Source: RHKX01 sp963826475 (GTDB taxonomy: Bacteria > Actinomycetota > Thermoleophilia > Solirubrobacterales > 70-9). From it: a DNA stretch of 64,000 nt. The notes under the pieces were generated by a model. It saw only the letters and a program-made list of their open reading frames with translations, was not told where the DNA came from and made no database searches. Below, piece after piece: positions 49,077 to 56,003 of this stretch (within the stretch, counting starts at the first letter, position 1; every line of letters begins with the position of its first letter). The position numbers and the translations under genes are program-made. The stretch is from positions 124,001-188,000 of the forward strand of contig CAWGXC010000001.1 of the NCBI GenBank assembly GCA_963826475.1, written 5' to 3'.

Positions 49077-49101
49077 AAGTAGGCAGCGTCACTTACTACT
49101 T
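49077..49101. promoter_or_regulatory. 25-bp AAGTAG dyad operator, copy C (crotonase-BKACE operon)
   Basis: AAGTAGGCAGC (49077-49087), GTC centre, ACTTACTACTT (49091-49101); 8 of 11 arm positions are self-complementary. It starts directly after the MaoC stop and is 45 bp before the crotonase ATG. A TAGGCT -10 box follows at 49112-49117, placing the dyad over the -35 region, which suggests repression of the crotonase-BKACE-MerR operon. Confidence 0.72.
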
Positions 49102-49119
49102 CGTACGCTGGTAGGCTCG

Positions 49120-49138
49120 GGGTGCGGGTCACGCACCC
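49120..49138 (+). promoter_or_regulatory. Leader hairpin before crotonase
   Basis: GGGTGCG (49120-49126) and CGCACCC (49132-49138) form a perfect 7-bp stem with a 5-nt loop, between the TAGGCT -10 box and ATG 49147. It would sit at or near the 5' end of the message, possibly stabilising it or limiting ribosome entry. Confidence 0.35.
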
Positions 49139-49146
49139 GCTTCGCG

Positions 49147-49929
49147 ATGGATTACGAGCAACTTCTCTACGAGGTCAACGACGGCGTCGCCACGGTGACG
49201 CTGAACCGTCCCGAGCAGCGCAACGCCCTCTCCGCTCAGATGCTCGGCGAACTGGTCGACGCGATGGGGCGGGCCCGCGGCGACGACGAGGTCAGGGCGG
49301 TCGTGCTGACGGGAGCGGGGGAGAAGGTCTTCTGCGCGGGCGCCGACCTCGGCGGCTTCGCCGCAGACGCACCGCTCGTCGAAAAGCATTTCTCCTCGGA
49401 CCTCTTCCTCGAGTTCTTCCGGATGATGCCGCGGCTCGGCAAGCCGTCGCTCTGCGCCGCCAACGGCCACGTGCTCGCCGGCGGCATGGGCCTCGCGCTC
49501 TCCTGCGACCTGGTGATCGCCCGCGAGGGGATCACGTTCGGCACGCCCGAGATCAACGTCGGCGCCTTTCCCTACATGATCATGGCGATCATCTACCGCA
49601 ACGTCCCGCGCAAGAAGGTCAACGAGATGATGCTTCTCGGTGAGCGGATCTCGGCAGAGCAGGCGGTGGATTACGGCCTCGCGAACAAGATCGTCGGCGC
49701 TGACGACTTCGACGCCGCAGTTTCCGACTGGGCGGCCAGGCTCGCCTCCAAGAGCCCGGTCCTGATGCGCCTCGGCCACGATGCGATGCATCGGCAGGCC
49801 GACATGGCCCTCGACGACGGGCTCGATTACCTGCGCAGCCAGCTGTCGCTGACCTTTTCGACCGAGGACATCCAGGAGGGCGTCAAGGCGTTCTTCGAAA
49901 AGCGCGAGCCCGAATGGAAGGGTCGATGA
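49147..49929 (+). CDS. Enoyl-CoA hydratase/isomerase family protein (crotonase)
   Basis: 260 residues. VTLNRPEQRNALSAQML, FCAGADLGGF, NGHVLAGGMGLALSCDLVIA, GTPEINVGAFPYMIM, and C-terminal EDIQEGVKAFFEKREPEWKGR. The first catalytic Glu (Glu144 in rat crotonase) is Gly in GGMGLALSCD, while the second (in PEINVG) is kept, so it is more likely an isomerase or a specialised hydratase. ATG 49147 follows operator copy C and a leader hairpin. It overlaps the BKACE gene by 4 bp (ATGA), making it the first gene of a coupled operon. Confidence 0.88.
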   Translation: MDYEQLLYEVNDGVATVTLNRPEQRNALSAQMLGELVDAMGRARGDDEVRAVVLTGAGEKVFCAGADLGGFAADAPLVEKHFSSDLFLEFFRMMPRLGKPSLCAANGHVLAGGMGLALSCDLVIAREGITFGTPEINVGAFPYMIMAIIYRNVPRKKVNEMMLLGERISAEQAVDYGLANKIVGADDFDAAVSDWAARLASKSPVLMRLGHDAMHRQADMALDDGLDYLRSQLSLTFSTEDIQEGVKAFFEKREPEWKGR

Positions 49930-50843
49930 GCAAGTTCGAGGACCCGGTGATCATCACCTGCTCGATCAGCGGGGCGATCGCGAACCGCGAGCAGTGCCCG
50001 GCGATCCCCTACACGCCTGCGGAGTACGCCGCCGAGGCGCGCCGGGCCGTTGACGAGGGTGCCTCTCAGATCCACATCCACGCTCGCACGCCCGATGGCG
50101 TCCCCTCCTATGAGATCGAGGACTTCGGTGCGATCACCGAGGCCATCAGGGGCGAGGTCGGCGACGTGATCATCAACTACTCGACCGGTGCGATCGGCAT
50201 CCCGCTCGAGAAGCGAATCGCTTATCTGCGCGCGCTCAAGCCGGACGTCGCCGCCCTCAACATGTCCTCGATGAACTACGCGAAGTACTCGCGGCGGCGC
50301 AAGGACTTCGTCTTCAAGGCCGTCTTCGAGAACAGCTTCGACACGATCATCGAGTTCATCGCCGAGATGAACGAGCTGGGCATCCAGCCGGAGCACGAGT
50401 GCTTCGACGCGGGTCACGTCGCCAACCTCGATCCGCTGCTCGACATGGGCATGCTCACTCAGCCGCTGCAGATCTCGCTGGTGATGGGCGTCACCGGCGG
50501 CATCCGGCCGGTACCGCGCAACGTCACCGCGATGTCGGATCAGATCCCGGGCGGCCCCGAAGGCCCCAACAACTGGCAGGTGATCGGAGTCTCCCGCGAC
50601 CAGTGGAAGCTGCTCGCCGGCTCGCTCGTCCTCGGCGGCAACGTCCGCGCCGGCCTCGAGGACAACCTCTACCTCCCCAACGGCGAGATGGCGCGCTCCA
50701 ACGGCGACCTCGTCGCGAAGGCGCGGGGCATGGCCGAGGACATCGGTCGCCGCGCCGCGACGGTGGCCGAGGCGCGAGAGATGCTCGGCCTGGCGGGTGA
50801 ACGGCGGACGGCGGACGCCGGGCAGCTCGAACCGGCGGGTTGA
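49926..50843 (+). CDS. BKACE family beta-keto acid cleavage enzyme
   Basis: Zinc-dependent enzyme that condenses a beta-keto acid with acetyl-CoA and splits it into a CoA ester and acetoacetate. 305 residues. VIITCSISGAIANREQCPAIPYTPAEYAAEARRAVDEGASQIHIHARTPDG carries the HxH zinc ligands; GDVIINYSTGA, ECFDAGHVANLDPLLDMG and the C-terminal LGGNVRAGLEDNLYLPNGEMARSNGDLV motif are typical. Start fixed by the ATGA overlap at 49926. BKACE substrates range over many beta-keto acids, so the operon partners are the best clue: acyl-CoA hydration followed by cleavage. Confidence 0.92.
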   Translation: MSKFEDPVIITCSISGAIANREQCPAIPYTPAEYAAEARRAVDEGASQIHIHARTPDGVPSYEIEDFGAITEAIRGEVGDVIINYSTGAIGIPLEKRIAYLRALKPDVAALNMSSMNYAKYSRRRKDFVFKAVFENSFDTIIEFIAEMNELGIQPEHECFDAGHVANLDPLLDMGMLTQPLQISLVMGVTGGIRPVPRNVTAMSDQIPGGPEGPNNWQVIGVSRDQWKLLAGSLVLGGNVRAGLEDNLYLPNGEMARSNGDLVAKARGMAEDIGRRAATVAEAREMLGLAGERRTADAGQLEPAG

Positions 50844-51565
50844 TCGTGAGCCCGGGGGCCCCGCCCGCACCGACCCTGAAAATCAGTGAACTGGCCGAGG
50901 CCGCCGCGGTTCCCGTCGCGACCGTGCGGCACTACCTCCGCGAGGGGCTGCTCCCCGAGGGCCGCAAGACCTCGCGCAACATGGCTTACTACCCGCCGGA
51001 GCTCGTCGATCGCATCCGCCTGATCAAGCTGCTGCAGGAGGAGCGCTTTATGCCGCTGCGGGTGATCCGCGAGCTGCTCGAACGCGAGGGCGGGGATCTC
51101 GAGAGCGTCCGCGCACACCTCGACGCGGCCGACCGCGGCCTCGACGCGGCGCTCGAGCGTGAGCGCGAACGCAGCCCGGCGGATGAGGTGAGCGAGCGCC
51201 TCGGCGTTCCCACGGAGGCGCTTGACCGTCTCGCCGAGATCGGCATCCTCAGTCCTGCCGCCGACGGCTACTCCCCCTCCGACGTGCGGATCGTCGAGGC
51301 GATCGCCCGCTTCCGCGCCGGCGGTTACGACGAGAGGATCGGCTTCACCGTCTACGACGCAGCGCGTTTTCTCGAGCCGCTGCGGACCCTCGCCCAGCGC
51401 GAGGTCGAGCTGCTCGCGGAGAAGGTGGTCGGCAGCATCGAGCCCGACCGCGCGGCCGAGCTGATCGAGGCGGGAATCGACCCGCTGGCAGACCTGATCG
51501 CCGCGATGAACTCCAAGTTCCTCACCGAGGAGCTGCAGTCCCGACGATCGGCAAATCCGGAATGA
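50840..51565 (+). CDS. MerR family transcriptional regulator
   Basis: 241 residues. The winged helix-turn-helix at about 13-80 reads LKISELAEAAAVPVATVRHYLREGLLPEGRKTSRNMAYYPPELVDRIRLIKLLQEE, followed by a coiled-coil and a second HTH-like segment (VSERLGVPTEALDRLAEIGIL) and a helical effector region. No metal-binding Cys are seen, so a small organic effector is likely. TTG 50840 overlaps the BKACE stop (TTGA); GTG 50846 is an alternative. Its position in the operon behind operator copy C makes it a candidate regulator of this locus. MerR-type LiuR controls branched-chain acyl-CoA genes in proteobacteria. Confidence 0.87.
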   Translation: MIVSPGAPPAPTLKISELAEAAAVPVATVRHYLREGLLPEGRKTSRNMAYYPPELVDRIRLIKLLQEERFMPLRVIRELLEREGGDLESVRAHLDAADRGLDAALERERERSPADEVSERLGVPTEALDRLAEIGILSPAADGYSPSDVRIVEAIARFRAGGYDERIGFTVYDAARFLEPLRTLAQREVELLAEKVVGSIEPDRAAELIEAGIDPLADLIAAMNSKFLTEELQSRRSANPE

Positions 51566-51960
51566 GCTCGCGGGGCGCCGGCCTCGTCATCGGTGGTGGC
51601 TTTCTCGTCGCCGCTCTTGGGGCGCTCGGCGTCGCCCTCGGCGACCCGCCCCATCTCGACTTCGGCGGCCTCGACCCGTGGCTGGTGGTCTACGCCATCG
51701 GGCTGCTGGCCGGGCTGGGAGCGATGCCGTTCCCACTCCACGAGCACTTCACGGCCCGCACCGCCGATCGGGACAGGCGCTGGGAGCTGGCCCTGACCGC
51801 TTGGGGCGGGATCGCCCTCACCGGGCTCGCCGGCTTCGTCATCCTCGGGCTCGCCGGCGGGTTCTCCGTCGCATCGGCGTCGGGCTCGCTCGCGATCGTC
51901 GGGATCGCCGAGTGCGGACTGGTGATCGGCGGCCTGGTGACGCTGATCGCCTCGACCTAG
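51562..51960 (+). CDS. Small integral membrane protein of unknown function
   Basis: 132 residues with four predicted helices (about 7-27, 38-58, 79-101 and 106-130) and a charged loop HEHFTARTADRDRRWEL between the second and third. I do not recognise a family. ATG 51562 overlaps the MerR stop as ATGA, so it is the fourth coupled gene of the crotonase-BKACE operon. Its last 4 bp overlap the convergent FAD monooxygenase. A transport or signalling accessory role is only a guess. Confidence 0.7.
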   Translation: MSSRGAGLVIGGGFLVAALGALGVALGDPPHLDFGGLDPWLVVYAIGLLAGLGAMPFPLHEHFTARTADRDRRWELALTAWGGIALTGLAGFVILGLAGGFSVASASGSLAIVGIAECGLVIGGLVTLIAST

Positions 51961-53462
51961 GGCGCGGCCTCTCCGAACCAGGTGCGGAGCGCGTCGGTGA
52001 GCCCGAGCGTCGTGTTTCCTTCGCCGACCCAGGCCACATATCCGTCGGGTCTGATCAGGACGGCGGTCGGTGCGCGGACCGCCCCCAGAACCGGGAGCTC
52101 CCAGACCCCCTCGCAGCTCGCGTCGATCAGCTGGACGCGGGCGGCCCACCGTTCGATGTCGACACTGTCGTCTTCGCCGAGATTGAGGAGCACCGGCCGG
52201 GCCTCGTGAAGCAACTCGAAGACCCGCAGCGGGCCGTCGGAGGTCGTCAGGTCCAGATCGGGCATCCGACGCCCGAGCAGCGGATGTCCCCGGCCGAGGT
52301 CGTAGTGGATGTCGAGTCCGAACATCAGCGCGGCGAAGCGATTGCGAGCCTCGTCCGCCTCGAGGATCAGGGCGATGGTGTCGCGCAGGGCCTCCGTGCG
52401 CGCGTCCGCTCGACGCAGCGCGACGTGCGCCATCGTGGTCCGCAGCAGCCGGGCACCGACCGGGTGACGCTCGGCCTCGTAGGTGTCCAGAAGGCTCTCC
52501 GGCGACGCCCCGTTGACCACCTGTCCCAGCTTCCATCCAAGGTTCACCGCATCCTGCACGCCGATCTGGAGGCCCTGCGCACCATCTGGGGAATGCACGT
52601 GCGCGGCATCGCCGGCGAGCAGGACCCGGCCGTCGCGATACGTGGCAGCCTGTCGCGCCGCGTCGTTGAACCTGGAGATCCACGTGGGGCTGTGCACCCC
52701 GTAATCGGTCCCGTAGACCGCGATGAGCGCCTCGCTGAGATCGCGCAGAGTCGGCTCGTTCGACGTCTCCAGACGGCGCTCGGTCACCATGGCCCGGACC
52801 GGACCGTCCTCGGCGTAGATCACTTCGCCGTCGACGATCTCGTAGTCCACCCTGCCGAGACCATGGATGCCGATCTCGTCCTGGCGGGTGCCCCAATCCG
52901 TCACCTCCGCCAATTGGACCTCGGCGATCAGCGTGCTGGTCGTGGGATCGACGCCGGGGAACGCGATGCCCGCCGCCTTGCGGATCACGCTGCGCCCTCC
53001 GTCGCACCCGACGAGGTAGCGGGATCGCAGGAATTCGCCGTCGGCCAGCTCGACGTCGACGCCCGAGTCGTCCTGCGTGAAGCCCGTCACCTCACGTTGG
53101 CGATGGACCGTCACCGCCAGCTCGCCGACCCATTCGGCCAGGATTCGCTCGATGTGGTTCTGCCAAAGGCCGAGCGAATAGGGATGCCGGGTCGGAAAGC
53201 CGCTGATGTCCAAGGGGACTCCGGCGAACTGCCCGACCTGAACCACCTGCCCCTCAGAGAGGAACCGGTCGGCGATCCCGCGCTGGTCGAAGGCCTCGAT
53301 CGTGCGGGAGTGCAGACCCCCTGCGCGCGTTCCGGGGAGCTCCTGGGTGGCCCGCCGCTCGACGATGGCCACGTCGACACCCGCCAACGCCAGCTCTCCC
53401 GCGAGCATCATCCCCGCCGGACCTCCTCCCGCGATCACCACGGCATGCTCGGTCGCGCTCAT
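51957..53462 (-). CDS. FAD-dependent aromatic-ring monooxygenase (PHBH/RdmE family)
   Basis: Class A flavoprotein hydroxylase, 501 residues. N-terminal FAD motif VVIAGGGPAGMMLAGELALAGVDVAIVER; middle DG motif LVGCDGGRSVIRKAAGI; GDAAHVHSPDGAQGLQIGVQDAVNLGWKL for FAD ribityl binding; C-terminal thioredoxin-like domain typical of phenol hydroxylase/RdmE types, lacking CxxC. ATG 53462 (MSATEHAV) is chosen with GGGGGAG 5 nt upstream. It would hydroxylate an aromatic or polyketide substrate with NAD(P)H. Stands alone on the minus strand. Confidence 0.9.
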   Translation of the reverse strand: MSATEHAVVIAGGGPAGMMLAGELALAGVDVAIVERRATQELPGTRAGGLHSRTIEAFDQRGIADRFLSEGQVVQVGQFAGVPLDISGFPTRHPYSLGLWQNHIERILAEWVGELAVTVHRQREVTGFTQDDSGVDVELADGEFLRSRYLVGCDGGRSVIRKAAGIAFPGVDPTTSTLIAEVQLAEVTDWGTRQDEIGIHGLGRVDYEIVDGEVIYAEDGPVRAMVTERRLETSNEPTLRDLSEALIAVYGTDYGVHSPTWISRFNDAARQAATYRDGRVLLAGDAAHVHSPDGAQGLQIGVQDAVNLGWKLGQVVNGASPESLLDTYEAERHPVGARLLRTTMAHVALRRADARTEALRDTIALILEADEARNRFAALMFGLDIHYDLGRGHPLLGRRMPDLDLTTSDGPLRVFELLHEARPVLLNLGEDDSVDIERWAARVQLIDASCEGVWELPVLGAVRAPTAVLIRPDGYVAWVGEGNTTLGLTDALRTWFGEAAP

Positions 53463-53614
53463 CTTCACTCCCCCATTTTCCGTCGCTCCTGGCTTCGACG
53501 GGCGATTATGGGGCACTCGGCGGGTCTTGTTTCAAGCCCCACGCGCGGTGTAAATTGAAGGTGGGGAGAGGTGGTCGGCCTCCTTTATTCGCCGTTTCGG
53601 CGGCCTTGGTGAGC

Positions 53615-53632
53615 TAGATTGACTCGTCAATC
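53615..53632. promoter_or_regulatory. Promoter -10 with perfect GATTGAC-TC-GTCAATC palindrome
   Basis: TAGATT (53615-53620) fits TAnnnT. GATTGAC (53617-53623), TC, GTCAATC (53626-53632) is a perfect 7-2-7 palindrome overlapping it. It lies 51 bp upstream of the nitrilase-TetR pair, so autoregulation by that TetR protein is the simplest model. No convincing -35 is seen. Confidence 0.6.
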
Positions 53633-53682
53633 AATGGACCGCCGAGGGTGCCCGTCGGTCCGCCGGGGACGGAAGGAGAGTG

Positions 53683-54516
53683 ATGCGCGCCGCGGCGATA
53701 CAGCTGAACTCGACCTCTGACGTGGACTCCAACCTCGAGTCCGCGGAGCGGCTGCTCCGGGCGACCGCACGCGAGGGCGCGGAGCTCGCCGTGCTTCCCG
53801 AGAAGTGGAGCCTGCTGGCTTCCGGCGAGGTTTCGGCCGAGCTGGCCGAGCCGCTTGACGGCCCCGTGATCGGCGCGGCCCGCTCATGGGCGCGTGAGCT
53901 GGGCATCCACCTCGTCGCCGGGAGCGTTCCCGAGCGCGTCCCCGGGCGTGAGCTGCTCTCGAACACCTCCCTGCTGATCGATCCCGGCGGTGAGATCGCC
54001 GCGACCTATCGCAAGATCCACATGTTCGACGTCGACGTCGGGGGCGTCAGCTATCGCGAATCCGCCCATGAACGGGCCGGGGAGGACATCGTTTCCGCTG
54101 ACGTCGACGGGGTTCGGGTCGGCCTCACCATCTGTTACGACCTGCGCTTCCCCGAGTTGTTCCGGATCCTCACCATCGACGGCGCGCGCGTGATCACGGT
54201 CCCCTCGGCGTTCACCGCCGCGACCGGCGAGCCTCATTGGGAGATCCTGCTGCGGGCGCGGGCGATCGAGAATCAGGTCTTCATCCTCGCCGCGAATCAG
54301 ACCGGCGAGGCCGACCCCCAATACAGCTCGTGGGGGCACACCATGCTGGTTGATCCCTGGGGACGTGTGCTCGATTCCGTCGCCGAGGGCGAGGGGTATG
54401 CGATCGCCGACCTCGACCTCGAGGAGCTGGAGCGAATCCGCGAGCGCATTCCCGCGCTCGCCAACCGGCGGGCCGGCGCCTATCGGTGGCCCGCGGGGGA
54501 GCCGGCCAATGTCTGA
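53683..54516 (+). CDS. Carbon-nitrogen hydrolase (Nit1/Nit2-like amidase)
   Basis: Nitrilase-superfamily amidase, 277 residues. Catalytic triad E40 (VLPEKW), K111 (YRKIHMFD) and C151 (GLTICYDLRFPELF). The sequence ANRRAGAYRW at the end and the RFPE motif resemble the Nit branch, which removes amide from deaminated glutathione or omega-amides. ATG 53683 is preferred over GTG 53680 for spacing to GGAAGGAG at 53671-53678. It overlaps the TetR gene by 8 bp, an unusual pairing implying regulated expression. Confidence 0.9.
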   Translation: MRAAAIQLNSTSDVDSNLESAERLLRATAREGAELAVLPEKWSLLASGEVSAELAEPLDGPVIGAARSWARELGIHLVAGSVPERVPGRELLSNTSLLIDPGGEIAATYRKIHMFDVDVGGVSYRESAHERAGEDIVSADVDGVRVGLTICYDLRFPELFRILTIDGARVITVPSAFTAATGEPHWEILLRARAIENQVFILAANQTGEADPQYSSWGHTMLVDPWGRVLDSVAEGEGYAIADLDLEELERIRERIPALANRRAGAYRWPAGEPANV

Positions 54517-55123
54517 GGCGAAGGCTCCGGCGGTCGACAAGCGCCGCGCGATCCTCGACTCGGCGGTTCGCGTCTTCGCCCGCCAGGGCTACCACGCGAC
54601 CCGCGTCTCCGACATCGCCGATGAGGCCGGGGTCGCCTATGGGCTCGTCTACCACTACTTCCGCTCGAAGGAGGCGGTGATGACCGAGCTCTTCACGGAG
54701 CGGTGGTCGCTGCTCCTCGCGGCCGGCGACGAGCTGATCGCCCGCGACGTCTCTCCGCGCGAGAAGCTCTCGGGGATCGCAGGATTCATCATCGGCTCCT
54801 ATCGCCACGATCCGGAGCTGATGAAGGTGATCATCGTCGAGGTCACCCGGGCCGCCAACTCCTTCGGTGCCATCCACCTGCCCGAGATCAGCCGCGCCTA
54901 CGACGCCGTCTCGACGATCGTCCGTGAAGGTCAACGCGACGGCGTATTCAGGTCAGAGGTCGATCCCGAATTCGTCGGAATGTGGTTCTACGGCGCCATC
55001 GAGCAGTTGCTCTCCGGCTGGATCTTCGGGCTCATCCCCGCCGCCGACGAGGAGTTCGACCGCGCCGAGCACATGGTCGTGGAAACTCTCTGTTGCGGGC
55101 TCGACCGGCGCGACGAGGCCTGA
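54509..55123 (+). CDS. TetR family transcriptional regulator
   Basis: 204 residues. HTH at about 11-57: RRAILDSAVRVFARQGYHATRVSDIADEAGVAYGLVYHYFRSKEAVMTELF. The helical ligand domain includes ISRAYDAVSTIVREGQRDGVFRSEVDPEFVGMWFYGAIEQLLSGWIFG, like FadR/KstR2-type acyl-CoA-responsive members. ATG 54509 overlaps the nitrilase stop by 8 bp. A perfect palindrome at 53617-53632 upstream of the pair is a likely operator. It is also one of three in-window candidates to bind the AAGTAG dyads. Confidence 0.9.
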   Translation: MSEAKAPAVDKRRAILDSAVRVFARQGYHATRVSDIADEAGVAYGLVYHYFRSKEAVMTELFTERWSLLLAAGDELIARDVSPREKLSGIAGFIIGSYRHDPELMKVIIVEVTRAANSFGAIHLPEISRAYDAVSTIVREGQRDGVFRSEVDPEFVGMWFYGAIEQLLSGWIFGLIPAADEEFDRAEHMVVETLCCGLDRRDEA

Positions 55124-55192
55124 GCCGGGTCGGGTATGGTCGCCGTCCTGATTGAACCTCGCGCTGCAGGGCACTGAGGACGGGAACCTTCC

Positions 55193-55327
55193 ATGGACAC
55201 TGACATCACCAGAAAGCTCGTTTGGTCGGGCCTGCTCGCCGCCACCGGCGCTCTCGCGAGCATCGCCGCGGCAAAGCTCGCCGCCGTCCTCTACCGGCGC
55301 ATCTACGACGAGGACCCACCCGAATGA
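55193..55327 (+). CDS. Very small membrane protein, DUF4235-like
   Basis: A 44-residue protein too short for usual ORF cut-offs. DTDITRKLVWSGLLAATGALASIAAAKLAAVLYRRIYDEDPPE has one helix (about 9-32) and an end like the DUF4235 consensus, which usually spans 70-90 residues with a similar R..W..xGxxPP tail. Its stop overlaps the next gene (ATGA at 55324-55327), which supports translation. The three-gene order DUF4235-like/holin-like/DUF3618 is a recognisable actinobacterial arrangement. Confidence 0.72.
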   Translation: MDTDITRKLVWSGLLAATGALASIAAAKLAAVLYRRIYDEDPPE

Positions 55328-55764
55328 GCGGCAACCCCGTGGGTCCACCGAAGCCGCCCTCGCCGGCACCCGGCGACGAACGCAAGGTCGGGGAGCTCGT
55401 CTTCGACGTCACCGAGCGCGTCACGGTCCTCGTTCGCGAGGAGATCGAGCTGGCCAAGGTCGAGCTGACCGAGAAGGTCACGAACCTGATCAAGGGCTCG
55501 GTGGTCGGCATCGCCGCCGGCGTGTTCGTGCTGCTCGCCCTCGCGATGCTGATGCATTCCATCGCCTGGCTCATCAACGACCTGCTCGGAATCGACAGCG
55601 CGGTCTGGATCGGATTCGGGATCGAGGCCCTGCTCTGGTTCGTCGTCGCCGGCGTCGCCGGCCTGATCGCTTACAAGGCCGTCAAGAAGGGCTCACCGCC
55701 CGTGCCCGCGATGGCCATCGAGGAGGCCAAGCAGACGAAGGCCGCGCTCGGGGGCGACTCGTGA
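55324..55764 (+). CDS. Phage-holin-like membrane protein (DUF1469 / Phage_holin_3_6 type)
   Basis: 146 residues. A Pro-rich N-terminus is followed by an amphipathic coil LVFDVTERVTVLVREEIELAKVELTEKVTNLIKG and two membrane helices (about 59-85 and 95-120), ending in a cytosolic Lys-rich tail. The RxEIELAKxEL segment is the hallmark of this family, which despite its name is chromosomal and not part of a prophage here. Coupled by ATGA upstream and GTGA downstream overlaps. Possibly an envelope-stress component. Confidence 0.87.
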   Translation: MSGNPVGPPKPPSPAPGDERKVGELVFDVTERVTVLVREEIELAKVELTEKVTNLIKGSVVGIAAGVFVLLALAMLMHSIAWLINDLLGIDSAVWIGFGIEALLWFVVAGVAGLIAYKAVKKGSPPVPAMAIEEAKQTKAALGGDS

Positions 55765-56003
55765 GCGGCGCGCCACGGCCGGGAGCGCCCGGTCGTACGG
55801 CGGAGGAGATCCGCCGCGACATCGACCTTCAGCAGGCCGAGCTCGCAAGCTCGATGGTAGCGTTGCGAACGCGCGTCAACGAGCTCACCGACTGGCGCCG
55901 CCAACTCGATGAGCATCGAGATCAGCTGATCAAGGGCGCCGCCGTCGCGGGCTTCGTGATCGGCGGCATGATGGCGCTCAAGCGGCTCCGTCGGCGTAGC
56001 TAA
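55761..56003 (+). CDS. DUF3618 family protein
   Basis: 80 residues. RTAEEIRRDIDLQQAELASSMVALRTRVNELTDWRRQLDEHRDQLIKGAAVAGFVIGGMMALKRLRRRS combines the DUF3618 EEIRxDIxxxRxxLxxTVxxL helix with one C-terminal membrane helix and a basic end. GTG 55761 overlaps the preceding TGA. Third gene of the small envelope trio. Its stop overlaps DegV from the opposite strand by 4 bp. Function unknown. Confidence 0.85.
   Translation: MSGAPRPGAPGRTAEEIRRDIDLQQAELASSMVALRTRVNELTDWRRQLDEHRDQLIKGAAVAGFVIGGMMALKRLRRRS

Noticed and set aside
55324..55764. Holin-like gene as a sign of a prophage
   Set aside because: The family is a chromosomal actinobacterial membrane protein found with DUF4235 and DUF3618; no lysin, capsid, integrase or att site is nearby.
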